A stretch of 64,000 nt of DNA, taken from NCBI GenBank assembly GCA_964017195.1, contig OZ024890.1:66204367-66268366 (forward strand). Direction: 5' to 3'. The first letter of the stretch is position 1. Each line of letters begins with the position of its first letter. Position numbers and translations under genes: made by a program. The stretch comes from Siderastrea radians. Taxonomy: Eukaryota > Cnidaria > Anthozoa > Scleractinia > Rhizangiidae. Positions 23,611 to 34,400 of this stretch are shown here, one piece after another. Under the pieces are notes generated by a model, which made no database searches, was not told the origin of the DNA, and saw nothing but the letters and a program-made list of their open reading frames with translations.

Positions 23611-25244
23611 AGGGACGGACCATTAGAAAAGTGATGGGGGGGATGGGGGATTTTTAGCCTGCCAGAATTTTTTTGGGGGACCATTTCCTGTGCAAGAATT
23701 TTTTTTTTGGCTACAGCCCTATATGCATGAATTTTTGTTTTGTTTTACTAAATACATAGCTTGTACTGTTACGTTACTTTACATTTTTAAGTTTATTTTA
23801 TTACAAAACACTTTTTAATAATGTTCGCTTTAAAATTTAGTTTAAGGAGGTTTCAAAAGTAAATAGCGATTTATAGTGAACAATTGTATAATATTATTGA
23901 TATACATGTATGGATTTTTTATAAAAGACGTATTCATATGAAATGATTTGATACAAACAGTGGTGTCCAGAAAGATTAATTTATAAAATATACAGTACAT
24001 ACACTGTTATTTCCTTAATTTAAAAACAATTCTTTTCAAAAACGTAGCTCATAAATTTGCCTTTAAAACTTTTGATATAAAATACATACAGGTACCTTCT
24101 AACCCTTTGCTGGGAAGTTAAGGGTTATAATTTAATGTAACAGCTTTTTGAGGATGTAGACACAGTGAGAGAGTGCTAAAATGTCAAAAACGCACCATAT
24201 ACAAACACACGTAAGCTTCAAACGGATAAGGATCGAAAACCACATTTGACAGTTGGCCACCTTTGATTAACCAGTAGAAATCCTGGATTTTTTATCCATA
24301 CAGTGGGTATAAATACACAACGGGAAACGTTTGCCAAACAGAATGCCTTGCCATTCTCAAAACGTACATGAGGTTGCATAAGAGCAACTCGCAAAGCCAA
24401 TCCCGGCAACTGATGAGACCCATGTGGAGATTCGAAACCATGGTCTTGCCTGTACAAATCGGCAGTCGAAAGACTTGCTTACAAAAGGAGGAAACATATC
24501 AAGCTCCATAGACACGAAACTCGCAGTTTCGAAAGAGGCTAATTGTTAGACATTTGACTGAACTCAATGTCAGCAAACGGTGCCAAGGCTCAAACACGTT
24601 TTAATCAGTTAATGGCACTTTATAAAACCAAGACAGTCATTGCAACGACAAATCTTACGAGCCACTGTTCATATCCTTTCTTAAAAATCACATACTTGTC
24701 AGTGCAAAAATATTAAGAGGCTACATTATCTAAATGTTTCCATTGTTAGAAGTCGTGCAGGCCTGTCGCTCCTTGCTACTCCCAACTTAAACCAATTTCC
24801 CTTGGGCTTGGATTTGCCCTTCACTCATTTACTATCGGTTATTTTGAACTCCCTCTATTTCAAACTGTTTTTGTTTCCCCCGACGGTTCAAAATAACGGG
24901 GTTGAACTGTATGACTATGACTATAAAAACAACAAAAATTTGTTCCAGGCGAAGGTGTCCCCCTCCCAACAAAAGAAATATTAATCCTGAAAACAATATT
25001 TTATAGCATCCTGGCAGAGCCCCAGAAAATTTCCAATTTTTTAAACACTGGAGACACTACTTGAGCACTTTGGCAGAACAAATTATGGTTTCATATCAAA
25101 ATGAGGCCCATCTTGTGCACGAATTTTTTTTCGGACACTTTCCCTTGCATGAATTTTTTTGTTCGGACATTTTCCCTTGCATGAATTTTTTTTTGTTTTT
25201 TTCCCCACCCCCCCCCCCCATCACTTTTCTAATGGTCCGTCCCT
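23611..25244. mobile_element. 1.63-kb non-autonomous inverted-repeat element
   Basis: Terminal inverted repeats of about 30 nt are near identical: AGGGACGGACCATTAGAAAA then GTGATGGGGG at 23611-23640, and its reverse complement ending at 25244. Poly-G/poly-C runs follow on the inner side of both. The interior has no transposase. Near the right end a unit with CTTGCATGAATTTTTTT and GGACATTTTCCC is repeated about three times (25112-25195), and a related unit lies near the left end in direct orientation. No clear 8-bp duplication is visible, so hAT membership is only a guess. Confidence 0.75.
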
Positions 25245-26833
25245 AAAACGGGCGAGATAGGTGCGAGGGAAAGTTTACAAGACGGGCGGGAACAGCCCCT
25301 GGGAGGATACCTTTTACGGACTAGTTCAAGAGCGGCCCATTTGCGTTCTTGCTTCTGATTGAGCACAAATTTTGTGGCATTGTATTTTTTGTTCCCAATC
25401 AGCGATCAATTTATTTCACCGTTCCTTTCGTGACGTCTTATACAGAGTGTAACTTTGCTAAATGTTGTACCTAGTTGTCACTCGTACGTACTGGAATCAA
25501 CTTTTTGTCTCACTCGTTCGATAGACCTACCGTAGAATCGAAGAGAGTTTTAATAGTAATATGCGAACCCACAAAGCCAAGAAATCGAGAAATTTGGCAG
25601 GGGTAATTAAGGAAAAAGAAAACAAGAACGGAAATCAGATTGAGGTTACCGCATTGTGAAAAGTTCACACCTTAGGTGTGAACTTATAGAAGCATTCAGT
25701 TAGGATTTACGTGCGATCTACAACATGTCTTTACGTTTGCTCCAAACTGAACGCTTCATGATCAGTGTCTTCTCACGTCCCCTATTACTTTAGAGTCACG
25801 GTCTAAAAAGTAATTTTCGCGCTTTTGGCACTCACTTAAAAACCAAGTTTCCGAGCCCAAGATGCGTTGCGCGCTTCACTGGTTTTCTTAGGCTATAAAA
25901 ATAAAAAATTTCATCGCTGATCGATTGCTAAGGTAAAATATTTGTTAATAATCTAGCATTAATTTTGGTCATCCTGGCTCTTATATTGCTTACAGGTTTA
26001 AAGAAAGTGTTGTTTTATGGATAGATGTATTTATTTTTAATTTTCTTTGATTCATGGTCTTAGCGAGAAAGTAAGATTTCATGTCTAATCACTCGAGCTG
26101 CCGTAGAGAAGAAAGGCCCAAACGGGTGGAAAAGGTAAGTTAACGGATTTATCTACGGCAGTCAACGTTCCATCTTTGACGAGAAAGGAAGAAAGCATTG
26201 AAAAAAGCAGTGCGGTATTCAAGTGGTAACGACGGTGAATATGCCTAGATTTCACTGAATCCTACTGTACATTCCAGGTCAGAGTTCAGTCACAGCGAAT
26301 TTGCTCTCGCTGTTGTTCATTTCAAACAAACGCTTCGAGCAGTTCCAGCTTCTGACAGTATCACTGCAGGAAAATGAAAAGCGTTTCTTTTTTCTGAACA
26401 TTTGGGGTTATTTCCCCTCGTTTGTCGCTTAGGCCATCCTCTTTTTTTCTTCGTTTAGCGTCGTTTGACCGACCCAAATTTTCGCGTTTTCAAAAAAAAA
26501 AAATCTGTAATGAGGGAGGTAATGACCTAGTCAAACACTTTAGTCTTCGCCTTTAATCTGAAAAATAAACATTGTTTTTGTTATCAACGGCATTTCCTAA
26601 CGCTGATGAGCATTTTTGTCGCCATGTTGATTTTGTAACCACCTCTTGTTCTTTCCAGGCTTCTTTCTTCTTTCCACGGCATGGCACGGCTCCAACAGTC
26701 GACATTATTCCCTTAGCAAAATAGAAAACACTTCTTTCTTTCCAAATTTTCGAAGCAGTTTTCTCTAAGCGACCGTGTTATTAGATCGGGCGATCATTTT
26801 TATTATTTTTTTTTTTTTGCGCTCGCTGTGTTA
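25245..26833. other. Gene-free stretch
   Basis: No ORF, splice pair or structured repeat that I can support. Confidence 0.4.
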
Positions 26834-27111
26834 AAGTTTTGCTGTTGACCTGCACCGCTCCAAAGCGGCTCTGTGATTGGTCCGCTTTGCTCCGCCTCGT
26901 GCATTTCCGTACCGGGTGTACCGAGCCAATCACATCACAGATTTTCTCGAGGGAGAGGTGAGAGTACCCTGGGAACGGGATTTCTCCACTTCTGAGATTT
27001 TTCTCTACAGCAACAACTCGTTTAATTTACGGCTTTTCTAAATTACATCTTTCTTTGGCTGTTTGCTTTCGTTTGGTTGGTACAAAACGCTTGCTAAACA
27101 AGCATACAACA

Positions 27112-27373
27112 GTACCGGCTGTACCGAGTGTACCGAGCGTACCGAGTATACCGAGCGTACCGAGTGTACCGAGCGCACCGAGTGTACCGAGTGTACCAAG
27201 TGTACCGAGTGTACCGAGTGTACCGGTTGTACGAAGTGTACCGGTTGTACCGAGTGTACCGAGTGTACCGGTTGTATCGAGTTTACCGAGTGTACCGAGC
27301 GTACCGAGTGTACCGATTGTACCGGCTGTACCGGCTATACCGAGAGTACCGAGTGTACCGGCTGTACCGAGTG
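27112..27373 (+). repeat. 9-bp minisatellite, about 29 units
   Basis: Unit GTACCGAGT with variants GTACCGGCT and GTACCAAGT. Because the period is a multiple of three and has no stop, all frames are open and the apparent proteins are artefacts. Confidence 0.95.
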
Positions 27374-27374
27374 C

Positions 27375-27960
27375 TCTTGTAACTTATTAAAAGATCTTGA
27401 GGATTCATATATCCGTGTTGCTAGATTGAGCCATAACATTAGGCCATCTGTCCCAAAGCATGAAGTACTGAGCAAGGCTAAATGGAACTCTTTATCTTCG
27501 ATTTTACATAAGGAGACTTGCTTGCATTGCCTACCAAACAAGGGGCGGATCCAGGGGGATGGGTGGATTGGATTGCTAGCCATCCCCCTCTTTGGGGTCG
27601 TTTAAGCCTGAAATTATACAAGGGAACAAAACTATCACTGAGGCGATTTTGTCTCGGATTGTTCCCATATCGTTATATCGGGTCAGCCCCCCTCCTCCCT
27701 CAAAAATCCTGGATCTGCCACTGCAAGCTTACCAAAACCTCAACCCAGATTGCATGAGGAGTCTTTTTACAGAACATATATCCAGCCATAACTTAAAAGA
27801 GAATTTGAAATTTGAACACACACGTTCTGAGTCTAAAGCACTTAATTCATTTACCCACTAGGCCAGTATTATTTGGAATAGTCTACCAGTTCAGCAGAGT
27901 CATGCCAAATTCATATGACTTAATGGGTCTAATTTCCTTTGGATCTTACTCTACAGTAAC
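27375..27960 (+). pseudogene. Non-LTR retrotransposon (CR1-like) C-terminal remnant, split by a MITE
   Basis: Reading 27375-27538 gives a stretch with DSYIRVARLSHNI and EVLSKAKWNSL. Reading resumes at about 27727 and reaches SFTH, a stop, then SIIWNSLPVQ. These match in style the region C-terminal to the reverse transcriptase of cnidarian LINEs. The reading is broken by the MITE at 27539-27723 and by stops. It directly abuts the minisatellite on the left, which has replaced the upstream part. Confidence 0.6.
27539..27723. mobile_element. 185-bp MITE inserted in the LINE remnant
   Basis: The ends are imperfect inverted repeats: GGGGCGGATCCAGG on the left and CCTGGATCTGCCACTG on the right. Host sequence on both sides resumes the LINE reading. 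CTACCAAA (27531-27538) and TTACCAAA (27729-27736) may be an 8-bp duplication with one mismatch, which would suit hAT. Confidence 0.6.
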
Positions 27961-28129
27961 AAATAAGAACATTGTTGAGTTTTACCTCTGATCTTCCTGA
28001 ACATGATTAATACTTGCAAACACCTCTGTTGCTAGCACATTTGGTTGCGTCCCTTAAATGTCCGTTACGCATGACGTAATAGGGTGCTTTAAAAAGGGGA
28101 ATTAATAGGTCCAAAACGTCATTCGAAAG

Positions 28130-28400
28130 GAAAACAAGACTTTGGTCCACGCCATCATTTACCGTAGCTTCAGCTGACTACGTTATAGTAGAAAGTTCAA
28201 GCAGCACACTCCTCTTTTTTCTGATCTGCATTCACTCCCCATCAAATATCGCATTGACTTCAAAATTTAGGTTACAACATACAAAGCGCTTAATGGTCTC
28301 GCACCGGTTTTATTACCGACCTACTCGACAGATCTACGGTCTTCTAAGCAGATATCACTAAAAGTTTCAAGTACAATTGCCGTTGAATGAAAGTCATCTA
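28130..28400 (+). pseudogene. Second LINE fragment (CR1/L2-like RT C-terminus)
   Basis: The plus frame reads LHSLPIKYRIDFKI, one stop, then TYKALNGLAPVLLP and a serine-rich stretch. LHWLPIxxRIxFKI and TYKALNGLAP are the typical C-terminal signature of CR1/L2-type reverse transcriptase ORFs. The upstream part shows KTLVHAIIYRSFS with a deletion. It is inactivated and short. Confidence 0.75.
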
Positions 28401-29039
28401 CCATTTTTAAACCTAAGAAGAAGAAACTAAGCTTAATGACAGCAAAATTAGACCGAAGAGATGGTCGGAAAGAAGAAGAAACTGAGCTTAATAACAGCAA
28501 AATTAGACCAAAGGGATGGTCGCAAAAATACACCGGGCCAACAGCACTCTGTAGTGTCATTCTGCAAACAGCTGTCAATTATCAAATAAAAACTGAAAAA
28601 GTAGTTCGGTACCAAGGTGTAGTTTTCACATGCTACTGGACCACCTATAATTCTAGGTATTCTACAGAGATTTGTGGCTTTTAGAAAGCCACGTGATTGG
28701 AGTATTGACCGATTTTATTAGCTGACCAAACAGCTAGATGCAATACATTTATCATTTCTTTGTTCTACGTTCACTGTTTCTCGTAGTTAGATTTGTTGGG
28801 TAAAACACCGAGAACCCTCACGCTTGAAGGACTACAGACAGTAGATAAGGCTGCTTAATATAATAAGGAAAAGATCAATTTTTTTGTCGTGTTTTATTCG
28901 TGTTTAACAAAATGAAATTCCAGTTTTATTGCTGCTAGAAATAAGGAGATGGTCTGATGAAGCCACGCAAAAGAAAAAAACTGCTGGCTAGGCTGTAAAC
29001 TGACGTACGTATGCACAAGTGATTTTGGGAAGTCGCTTA

Positions 29040-29205
29040 TAACCATCGATGTAAAATCTCAATTACATTTGTGATTGGGGGCTTTATTACATTTGTGATC
29101 AATCCTTATTACAATTAAGGGCTTTATTAAATTTGTGGTCAGTCGTTCTTACATTTGAAGATCTATGACATTTGTGACCAATTATTACGTTTGTGGCTGT
29201 TCCAG
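29040..29205. repeat. Degenerate ATTACATTTGTG repeats
   Basis: About six loosely spaced copies of TTACATTTGTG(A/G)TC, some alternating with GGGCTTTATTA, end about 80 bp before the second minisatellite. Confidence 0.6.
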
Positions 29206-29286
29206 GGTATCACTTAGGCAACTCTTTTCCATCGAAATTTTCAAACGATGGAAAGAAATTCCTCTTTACTGCCCATTAAAAAAAAC

Positions 29287-30074
29287 GGGTACACTCGGTA
29301 CACTCGGTACACTCGGTACACTCGGTACACTCAGCACAACCGGTACACTAGGTACACTCGGTACACTCGGTACTCTCGGTACACTCGATACAGCCGGTAC
29401 ACTCGGTACACTCGGTACAGCCGGTACACTCGGTACTCTCGGTACACTAGGTACACTCGGTACGCTTGGTACGCTCGGTACACTCGGTACGCTAGGTACA
29501 CTCGGTACACTCGGTACGCTCGGTACACTCGGTACGCTCGGTACACTCGGTACAGCCGGTACACTCGATACTCTCGGTACACTCGGTACAGCCGGTACAC
29601 TCAGTACTCTCGGTACACTCGGTACACTCGGTACGCTCGGTACACTCGGTACAGCCGGTACACTCGGTACTCTCGGTACACTCGGTACGCTCGGTACACT
29701 CGGTACAGCCGGTACACTCGGTACTCTCGGTACACTCGGTACACTCGGTACGCTCGGAACACTCGGTACGCTCGGAACACTCGATACGCTCGGTACACTT
29801 GGTACAGCCGGTACACTCGGTGCACTCGGTACACTCGGTGCACTCAGTACACTCGGTACACGCGGTAAACTCGGTACAACCGGTACACTCGATATAACCG
29901 GTACACTCGGTACACTCGGTACAGCCAGTACACTCGGTACACTCGGTACACTCGGTACAGCCGGTACAGCCGGTACACTCGGTACACTCGGTACGCTCGG
30001 TACACTCGGTACAGCCAGTACGCTCGGTACACTCGGTACAGCCGGCACACTCGGTACACTCGATACAGCCGGTA
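29287..30074 (-). repeat. 9-bp minisatellite, about 87 units, inverted relative to the first
   Basis: Unit GGTACACTC on the plus strand, the reverse complement of the unit at 27.1-27.4 kb. Variants GGTACAGCC, GGTACGCTC and GGTACTCTC are interspersed in higher-order patterns. All six frames are open for up to 300 codons for trivial reasons. Confidence 0.95.
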
Positions 30075-30381
30075 GAACCTAGAGGTTCAACTGGTCTTCT
30101 CGTTCTTAAGGAAAGGGTCTCCCTGCACCAATCGAAAGCGGCACTATGACTAGCTTGTTAGCGAGAAGAATAGGATACTTTGCACGAAATGAAGTGATAT
30201 ATGAAGAAAGGGGACCAAATTGTTGGTTTACTAATAAAACAAAGAAGTCGACTTCAAAGCCAATGTGAAATAATCAACGACACATGTGCCACATCATTTC
30301 GGGAAAAAAATATCCTATTGTTCTCACTAAATAGCCAATCACAGAGCCGCTTTGGATCGGTGCGGGCCTGCTCAAGTTTTG

Positions 30382-31380
30382 CCGCCGTTATGTTCTCCCT
30401 TTCTTGTTATTTCCTGACGTGAAGATAATACAAATCGTTTACTGCAGTGTATAGTTTTCGTGAAGTACCAAATCCAGTTAAAAAAATACATACATTTCTT
30501 TTCTTGTCGAACATTTTCTTAGAACCGTCGCTCAAATTTTTGGAAAATCTGCCCCGGCGCCAGCCGAAAAAAAGCCCACTCGCGATCAAAACCATTCTAA
30601 ACACAACAGATGGAACAGTTTCATTAAAATTCAAACCCTTTCCAAACTCCATAAACGTTTCTCAGTCTTGTCTTTATGGTTTCTTCTCACGCCATTAAAT
30701 TCTCCGACTTTTTCTAACTGTAAGTTTGTAAACTATGATTGGCTCAATGCATCTTGGGCTCGGACACAGGGTCTTAAAAATATATAAAGGTTGGGAACTG
30801 GAGCTACGGATCTCGGTGGATGAAGGCCATATTAATCCCCTTTAAATGGACCTATTTTCTCTTAATGTACAAGCAGTAAAAACCATAGTTAACCTGTTTC
30901 CTTGTACGTTGCTCGCTGCTTTCCAGGTTTCATCATAAAAAGAGAATTTGAAATCTTTTTTCCGGTGTTTTGTTCCCCCTTTTATGTGCGACCAATGAGT
31001 CGCATTCTACATTCGAAAACCTATCTTTGCGAAGACGCATCCTCGCGCAGTAGCATTGTGGTTGAGAAATCGGACTGGCAAATCACCCCGAGTGCTATAC
31101 CTAACTGTTAGTTAGGTGTCCCCTATATATTAGCAGTGAGATTTCCCCCTGCTAGACACTTCAGACATGTTAATAAAGTTTCTATTTTATTCTATTCTAG
31201 TAAAACAAAACTATGAGTCGAGAGATGACAGGTGATTTCCACCTTGATATTAACTCATTCAAATGTTTACTATATAACAGAAAGGAATGAAAAATGATGT
31301 TTTTTTTTTAAACAATAAGTAATAAATGGAAAGAAACATTAGTATGACGGCAGGCGGTTTTGTCATTAACTTTTCAGACC
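30382..31380. other. Gene-free stretch
   Basis: Short ORFs only. AATAAAGTTT followed by TATTCTATTC near 31170-31200 could be the 3' end of an old transcript or retroelement, but no gene body is visible. Confidence 0.4.
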
Positions 31381-31389
31381 TCTAACCCT
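31381..31389. repeat. Target-site duplication, left copy
   Basis: TCTAACCCT, identical to 43320-43328, directly abuts the left end of the 11.93-kb transposon. Confidence 0.9.
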
Positions 31390-31407
31390 CAGGTGGTGTG
31401 CGTGCTA
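31390..31407 (+). repeat. Left terminal inverted repeat
   Basis: 18 nt, an exact reverse complement of 43302-43319. The transposase ATG lies 35 nt further in, so the promoter probably overlaps the terminal region. Confidence 0.9.
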
Positions 31408-31441
31408 AGGTCGCAATGCATTATTTTGTCACATTTCCAAC

Positions 31442-34400
31442 ATGGCGGAAGATTCTGGCGGTGGGGGTGAATATTCGAGGTAAGTTTGTTCATCATTTTC
31501 TTTGATTTTCGCGGTTCTTTTCTCTGCTCTTTCTAATAATTCTTTTCTTTAGTAATCCATAAATACATTTGTGGCATTTTGATTATAATTTCTGTCGTTT
31601 TACGACGTAAATTTCTACAATTATCGAACACGGTAAATTTCTCACATTTCCCTCTCTGTTGAGTCGGTGAGAATTTTTTGTTATTCACGACTTTTGAGAG
31701 CTGGTGCTTGGCCTTACGATTTGATAATTATAAAGTTGAGATATTTTACCCTATAGAAACCATGATGCACCAGTATGCACCAGCCTTTTTACGTCGTTTT
31801 GGGCCAAGTGAAATGTTGGCTTTTTTGCTTCTGTTCGCTGTGGTTGTGATCGTAATCGTGACGTGTCAAGTTGGCAAATGAGCATTATCATTTCGAGATG
31901 TAGTCTATCCTTTGAAACTTATAATACCTTATAACTAAATGGTTTGGCTCTGTATCTTTTTTAGGGCTCGGAGAACACTTTTTCGGCAAGAAACTGCCAC
32001 AATTGTTCAAAACGACCGTCCAAAGCGACCCTGGGTTGTAGAAGAAACGCGTGCACTGGTCATGTACATTTGTTTGTATGGCCCTGATTCGGCGTTAGAC
32101 GAGTGGCCGACAGCCAGAAATCCGGCCTTTTGGAATGGCTGCGCGGAGGCCGTTTCAGAAACGACAGGCTGCCCCAAAAGAAGCGGTAAGTAGTGTGCGT
32201 GTCTTACAGAAAAAAAGTCAAAGTTGATAGCATCTATCCAGGATAGACATAAGTCCCTGAAGTTCTTATTACTAATTTGTCGTTTTGAGGTAGCAAATAA
32301 AGTGTTAAAATATTGCAGTTTAAGTTTAGTAGGGTATAACATTTTATTTCATCAAAGGTTTTTATATTTGTGTTAAGTTTTGCTATATCTTGATATTTTA
32401 GGTGAATCATGCAGAAGCAGAGTGCTGAAGTATTTAAAGAATGAGTTTCCAACTCTCTCAAAAGCAGAAGAATACTTTGAAGTGGACTACTTCACAGAGG
32501 ATCCTGTCCCAAATGTGGCACCAGTGGCAAATGCAACATCAACCCCAAGGTCTGGTCAACAACCTGATCCCCTGGTGGATTCTTTGTCGCCTCTGTTTTT
32601 CAGTCCACCTCATGGGAAAACAACCCAAGCAAGATCTGGTTTGACTGTTGGGGATGCAATTGTGGAAGTGTGCACTTTATTCAAAAAAATGTCCTTGCGA
32701 CTAAAAAAGCAGTTAGTGACATACTTATTCAGACAGCTTATAAGAAATGTTGTGGGTGATTTTGGTTTCTTGAAATTTGTCAGAAGAGATTTTCTGGACA
32801 TTGCACTGCAAGCAATGAAAAAACTGTACTGCTCCCAGAAGAACAACCTCGTCTATTTGTTGTGTAAATGCTTTCTTCCCCCTGACGACCAGCCATGCAA
32901 TGCCTCTGACACAAGACTACCTCTTGATAGGATGCCCTTTGGTCTTCTGGACTATAACATTCATTTTTTTGCTGCAGAAAGCACTGTTCATCTTGGAACA
33001 GAACCCCATTATGCTCGGTGGCTAGAAAGTATGTATGCCCATTTTGGGCACAAGTGGTTGTGTTTGTTCCGGGGGCCAACATGGCAGTATGAGGAGGAAG
33101 ACCATCATCAGGTTCAGCAGAGGGAGGTTGATGTTTTGGAAATGGCACTACAAGTGAGTGACATTTCACTGTCTGTAGACAGTGAAGATGTAGAAGATGT
33201 AGAAGGTTGTGTGATGGAAGGTGGCGTGGGTGAAGAAAGTTGTGGTCAGAAAAGGAAAATTGGTGAAGAGACAGCAAACCCTGCAACTGTCCATGGGGCT
33301 TCAACTACAAGAAGGGCAAATGTGTCAACTCTGTGGTCTCGACTTGATCATGATGATATTACAGAAATCAATGAAGCAGCAGAAGACCCCAAAGCTGTTC
33401 AGGAGGGTGCAGGTGTGGCTCCACAGCAAGTGTGGCAGAAACAGAATAGTGGAATATACAATCCGTTGAAGGTAACCATATACAAACAGTTCATATACTG
33501 AACAAGGGCAGTATTCTCTATTCACAGCATTCATCTATTCAAAGCATTCAAATTGAGTTGCCCTTGACATCAATTAATCATAACAAAAAAATTATACTGT
33601 TTCTTTTGACAGGCTAAAGTGAATGTTGCTTGCCTTGGAATTCGTCAGTTGCAACTCAGGATAAAAGCAAGTGGCTTTTCTAGAGATACTGGTGTTCAGG
33701 TTAGACACTTGTCATAAATGTTCTGTTTAAGCAAGAGAACAAAATATTAACTTTTATTTAAAGCAAAGTATTGTTATTTCTTGACCGATATTATTATGCC
33801 CATTACAGTGTACAGTATGCATACAGTCCTGAGCATACAGTCCTTAGCAAACTTTCTTTGTTAATTCTATGGTAAAAACAAGATCAGCCTGTGCTGTATT
33901 TTAATTATTTTTTGTATGGTAAATAGATGCTGTTATTATAATTACTATTATTATAAGTAATTATTATTATTACATGTATTATTACTATTATTATTATTAT
34001 TATTATTGTTGTTGTTGTTGTTGTTGTTGTTAGAAATGTCCTAATAAAAGCAACATTAAAAAATTATTGTACTATTTAAAGTAGATTCCCGAGACTTGTT
34101 ATAATCCTTATTTCTGTTTGTCTTTATATGTAGCTCACTCTTCTTAAAGAGGCACAGAAATCCAACCCTTCTGGACGTTGGTGGATAAAAGCTGACCCCT
34201 GTGATGTGAGGAAAGGGTTAAGAGAGTCTTTAAGACATGAGTGGAATGGTGATGAAGACCTTGGTGATGGTACCCTCCAAAGGCTCCATACTGCTTACAT
34301 GAGGCAGCGCCAGTTCATAACAGGTCTTGGCCTAAAGAACAGGGAAGCAGTACTTGGCCAAGATTTCGATGTCCTGTTGGAGGGCTTGACTGCTGATGAA

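Larger units (their letters stand above)
26834..30381. mobile_element. Fold-back-like composite: inverted minisatellites inside an outer inverted repeat
   Basis: An outer inverted repeat (26851-26880 against 30335-30363, core CCAAAGCGGCTCTGTGATTGG with one mismatch in the pairing) encloses two 9-bp minisatellites in opposite orientation. Distances from the outer repeat to each array are similar (about 235 and 260 bp). Drosophila Foldback elements also have terminal inverted repeats made of short tandem repeats. Here the intervening DNA contains old LINE pieces, so the unit could also have arisen by local inversion. No transposase is present. Confidence 0.45.

Noticed and set aside
27055..27605. 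Pro-Ser-Val and Cys-Thr-Glu repeat proteins
   Set aside because: Same cause in the first minisatellite; the non-repeat tail of one of them is LINE remnant.
27112..30074. Possible CRISPR-like arrays
   Set aside because: 9-bp contiguous units without spacers in an intron-bearing animal genome are minisatellites.
29165..30082. Long Gly-Thr-Leu, Arg-Tyr-Thr and Val-Pro-Ser repeat proteins on both strands
   Set aside because: They are the open frames of a 9-bp minisatellite; every frame is open because the unit has no stop.
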